Of a stretch of 64,000 bases of DNA, positions 61,528 through 64,000 are shown piece after piece. Position 1 is the first letter of the stretch. Every line of letters starts with the position of its first letter. This DNA is from Epiperipatus broadwayi. Taxonomy: Eukaryota; Onychophora; Udeonychophora; Euonychophora; Peripatidae. Where the stretch lies: assembly GCA_028023455.1 (NCBI GenBank), contig JAQFVV010012395.1, forward strand, positions 1,178,001-1,242,000, read 5' to 3'. Position numbers and translations under genes: made by a program. Under the pieces are notes generated by a model. It was not told where the DNA came from and made no database searches. It saw nothing but the letters and a program-made list of their open reading frames with translations.

Positions 61528-62215
61528 TTTAGAAGATTGTAAATGTCCTCAATTCGGTCTTTATTACATATTTTAAAGTGAATAGATGACATCCCGATCA
61601 AAAGAAAGTTGTTAGTCAAAATGTTGGTTTAGTATCTAATATTACTGTTATAGTTCTCCTTTCCCTCAGAAGTGGACTGTTCCAGATTCCTTCCTTATCT
61701 GATCGGATTAAACATTGTTTGCTACGGGTCAACAGGCCGATGTACAGCTAAACACATATCTGATGATTAGTACAGGTCAATTAGCAATAATGATCACTGA
61801 ATCTGAATGCTCCAGTGAGGTTAGGGATCTGGCTATAAATGATCAGCCTTTTTGGAGGAAAGTCAAACATGTTTCCATTTTTAGAAGATTGTAAATGTCC
61901 TCAATTCAGTCTTTATTACAAATATTTTAAAGTGAATATTAGATGATATCCAAATCAGGTGAAAGTTGTTAGTCAAAATGTTGGTTTATTATCTAATATT
62001 ACTGTTATAGTTCTCCTTTTTCTCAGAAGTGGACTGTTCCAGATTCCTTCTTTATCTGATTGGATTAAGCATTGTTTGCTATTACCCAATAGGCTGACTA
62101 CAGCTAAACACAGCCAATGATTAGTGCAGGCCAATTAGCATCACTGAATCCGAATGCTCCAGTGCAGTCAGGGATTTGGCTATAAATGGTCAGCCATTTT
62201 GGAGGAAAGACTAGC
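61528..62215. repeat. 352-bp tandem duplication of flank plus 5' LTR part
   Basis: AGAAGATTGTAAATGTCCTC begins units at 61531 and 61883. Each unit comprises about 115 bases of flanking DNA, the ATTAC target site and the first 220 bases of the LTR as far as TTTTGGAGGAAAG. The two are similar but carry scattered differences. Confidence 0.8.
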
Positions 62216-62602
62216 AAATATCTGTCTAACCTACAAGAATGGTACACATTCTCCATTAGAAGCCTTACTAATCTAAACAGCACTAAGCATTTTTATGAGA
62301 GCAATATGCTATTTGTTCACACAACTAGGCAAGTCACATAAGGTCCGGATGCTGCTAAGACTACTGCCAACTTAAGGCAAGCTGTCTGGTACAGTCAGAA
62401 GAGTTGTCCTCCCTATCCATGAGGCAAGTTATCAGGCATAGCTGGAAGAGGTAGTTTGTTAAGACTCAGATCCAAGAGTCCACAGTAGAACTATATTATT
62501 CTGTATTGTACATATTTGTAAATATTATATTAATTATAATACTGGTGCTAGTCTTATTTTCCATAGGTTGAGTCTGTACTCCAGACCAAATATAACAATT
62601 AC
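61998..62602 (+). mobile_element. solo LTR with 5-bp TSD
   Basis: The LTR spans 62003-62597 (595 bp), flanked by ATTAC at 61998-62002 and 62598-62602. It starts TGTTATA and ends TATAACA, a perfect 7-bp terminal inversion with the usual TG...CA. GGCTATAAATGGTCAGCC near 62173 is a good TATA box. No polyprotein coding sequence is adjacent, so this is a solo LTR, most likely left by recombination between two LTRs. The superfamily is uncertain; 5-bp duplications suit Gypsy/Metaviridae-type and several others. Confidence 0.8.
62173..62180 (+). promoter_or_regulatory. LTR TATA box
   Basis: CTATAAAT within GGCTATAAATGGTCAGCC, about 170 bases into the solo LTR. The duplicated partial LTR carries the same site near 61831. 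Confidence 0.55.
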
Positions 62603-62681
62603 CATTAAAAAAATTAATTATTTTCATTTTAAAAGCTTAATACATTGCACAGGCATAAACCTGCATTTATATATGTAATAG

Positions 62682-62840
62682 ATTGTAAATGTGTTTAAAT
62701 CAATCTTTAATTATACATTTGCTTGTACTGGCTGTTATAATAGAAGTTTATAATTTTTTCTATATACAAATTGTTGTTTTCTCTTACCACCTACATCAAA
62801 CTAATATGTATGTGAAATCTTAACAGCAGACTAATACATA
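62682..62840. repeat. dispersed repeat, family 4, copy 2
   Basis: AGATTGTAAATGTGTTTAAA TCA, ACATTTGCTTGTAC and the CACCTACATCAAACTAATATGT end match 56043-56140, with about 45 additional bases in the middle. Confidence 0.5.
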
Positions 62841-62849
62841 AATATCAAA

Positions 62850-63355
62850 ATTGGTTATAGGATTATGGATCAAATTTAAGTATTCAAAAAAATTAGCAAA
62901 AGAACCATAGAGTAACTTTTGGTATTTTGCAATGGATTAAATAGATTTGGCTCAATATATATTTAAGCAGTAATTAAAACTTTTGGCATATTAAGACAGA
63001 TTCAAAAGACTGTCAAATTTTGGAGAATATTTATCAAAATGCAATAGCAATGATTAAATTAGTTGATGATGCTAAAAAAAAATAACACTAATATGATGTA
63101 TGGCTGGATGGTTCCATTTCTTCAAAACATTTTGTCACAGATAAGTATTTCATAAATAAGATTTTGCATGATGTGATTACTTTTGCAAATAATGATTCAG
63201 AATTTTATGAAATAATATTATAAGAGCTATTGGGTGAAATGCTAAAAAAAAAACCTCAAGTTCAACAGCTTTTCAACAAAGATTATTAATATGGATGAAA
63301 ACATAATAGATGAAATTAATCATACAATTAAACTTAAATGCTTTTGATGAAATAT
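62850..63355. other. unrecognised, possibly decayed coding DNA
   Basis: Broken plus-strand readings such as NAIAMIKLVDDA and WLDGSISSKHFVTDKYFINK look more protein-like than the surroundings, but no family is recognised and stops are frequent. Confidence 0.25.
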
Positions 63356-63360
63356 AATTG

Positions 63361-63487
63361 AAAGACATAAGAAATGTCAATTATTGGTGGCCGAGTGGTT
63401 AGCACAGCTGCCTTACAAGCAGTTGTCCCAGATTCGCTTCCCGGCCGATGCTTTGACATATGAAAAACAAAAAAAGGCATAAGAAAT
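63361..63487 (+). repeat. short tRNA-derived SINE, family 1, with 15-bp TSD
   Basis: The body reads TATTGGTGGCCGAGTGGTTA, CTGCCTTACAAGCAGT, GATTCGCTTCCC, GCCGATGC, TTTGACATATGAAAAA. AAAGACATAAGAAAT (63361-63375) and AAAGGCATAAGAAAT (63473-63487) form a 15-bp duplication with one mismatch. Confidence 0.85.
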
Positions 63488-63696
63488 ATATTTTATCAGT
63501 ATTTATTTATAAATATGAGACTTGGACACTTAATAAAAACAAACAATCACAATATTATATGATATTTGGTTCTCAAGGCCACCCACCATTGTTTTTCTGC
63601 ATCAAACAAGCATACTTGATAAAAAAGTAGTTGCAAATCAAACTGCACAATATAGGGAAATAGTACCAAAATCACCCATTTTTTTATTTTGCTGTA

Positions 63697-63850
63697 ATAT
63701 CTTATATAAATACAATTTATCCAACCATTTTGAACACTTTTTGAAGAAGATTGCAGGACTGTCGAAACATAGGCGTATGTATATATGTACATATAAAGGG
63801 ATTTGCTAAAAAGTGTTTGAAGTGATTGGATGAATTGTATTTATAAAGGG
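63697..63850. repeat. 154-bp hairpin repeat
   Basis: TAAATACAATTTATCCAACC and TTTTGAACACTTTTT (63703-63740) pair with AAAAAGTGTTTGAAGTG and GGATGAATTGTATTTATAAA (63808-63848). The loop has AGATTGCAGGACTGTCGAAACA, similar to motifs near Penelope-like and LINE 3' ends. Confidence 0.7.
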
Positions 63851-64000
63851 AAATATATGCTGTGACTAACAAGAAAAGATTATATGGATGAGAGAACAAA
63901 CAGTTATCACTGATATCATCGAAAGAAGATCTGAAATGGATTTTTAAATGTTGTTGGAAAAGACGGCAATAGGTTGACATTTAAAATTTTAAACTGAATC

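Noticed and set aside
62850-63355. Transposase of an unknown family
   Set aside because: Some protein-like readings exist, but stops are dense and no diagnostic motif is present.
63500-63545. Fourth LINE 3' copy (reading YETWTLNKNK)
   Set aside because: Only about 10 residues match the ETWTL block and the similarity stops abruptly; too short to claim.

Overview
This window looks like non-coding DNA from the nuclear genome of an animal, probably an invertebrate. It is very AT-rich (about 70% by eye) and the longest open frame is only 132 codons. There is no operon-like packing, no ribosomal RNA and no confident host protein-coding gene. What can be recognised is almost all decayed or nested transposable elements of animal type: hAT/Buster DNA transposons related to the ZBED5, SCAND3 and GTF2IRD2 proteins, mariner, Tigger/pogo, a piggyBac-like miniature element, non-LTR retrotransposon 3' ends, a Penelope-like element, a solo LTR and several tRNA-derived SINE families. 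I cannot name the species from sequence alone.

Layout. 1-8 kb holds a broken GTF2IRD2-like hAT transposase (about 2.3-3.9 kb), a LINE 3' end (about 7.0-7.3 kb) and dispersed repeats. 8.47-11.73 kb is a complete hAT element with an 8-bp target-site duplication, itself interrupted by a 748-bp TTAA-flanked foldback element; a mariner HTH fragment follows at 12 kb. 12.3-16.6 kb is mostly unrecognised. 16.7-29 kb carries LINE 3' ends, two copies of a very short tRNA SINE, a Tigger C-terminus and tandem duplications. 29.8-36.5 kb is a nested-repeat cluster: a 495-bp foldback, an internally deleted hAT (31.5-33.2 kb) and a second deleted hAT (34.84-35.29 kb) with a perfect 8-bp duplication inside another foldback repeat. 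38.9-47 kb has a tRNA-like tandem array, a 32-bp minisatellite and degenerate LTR-like copies. 51-55 kb has a Penelope GIY-YIG remnant, a 3'-truncated LINE, a foldback and three SINE copies. 61-64 kb has a reverse-transcriptase remnant running into a partly duplicated solo LTR, another SINE and a terminal hairpin.

How it fits together. All protein-coding traces are mobile-element remnants with stops and frameshifts, so no pathway is encoded. The interest lies in element structure and order of insertion: duplications flanking the hAT elements, SINEs and LTR allow several events to be dated relative to each other. Two hAT duplications fit the Buster-type nnnTAnnn pattern, and three SINE copies keep 15-17 bp duplications, which implies LINE-driven retroposition. 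All calls come from reading the sequence; no database search was run.
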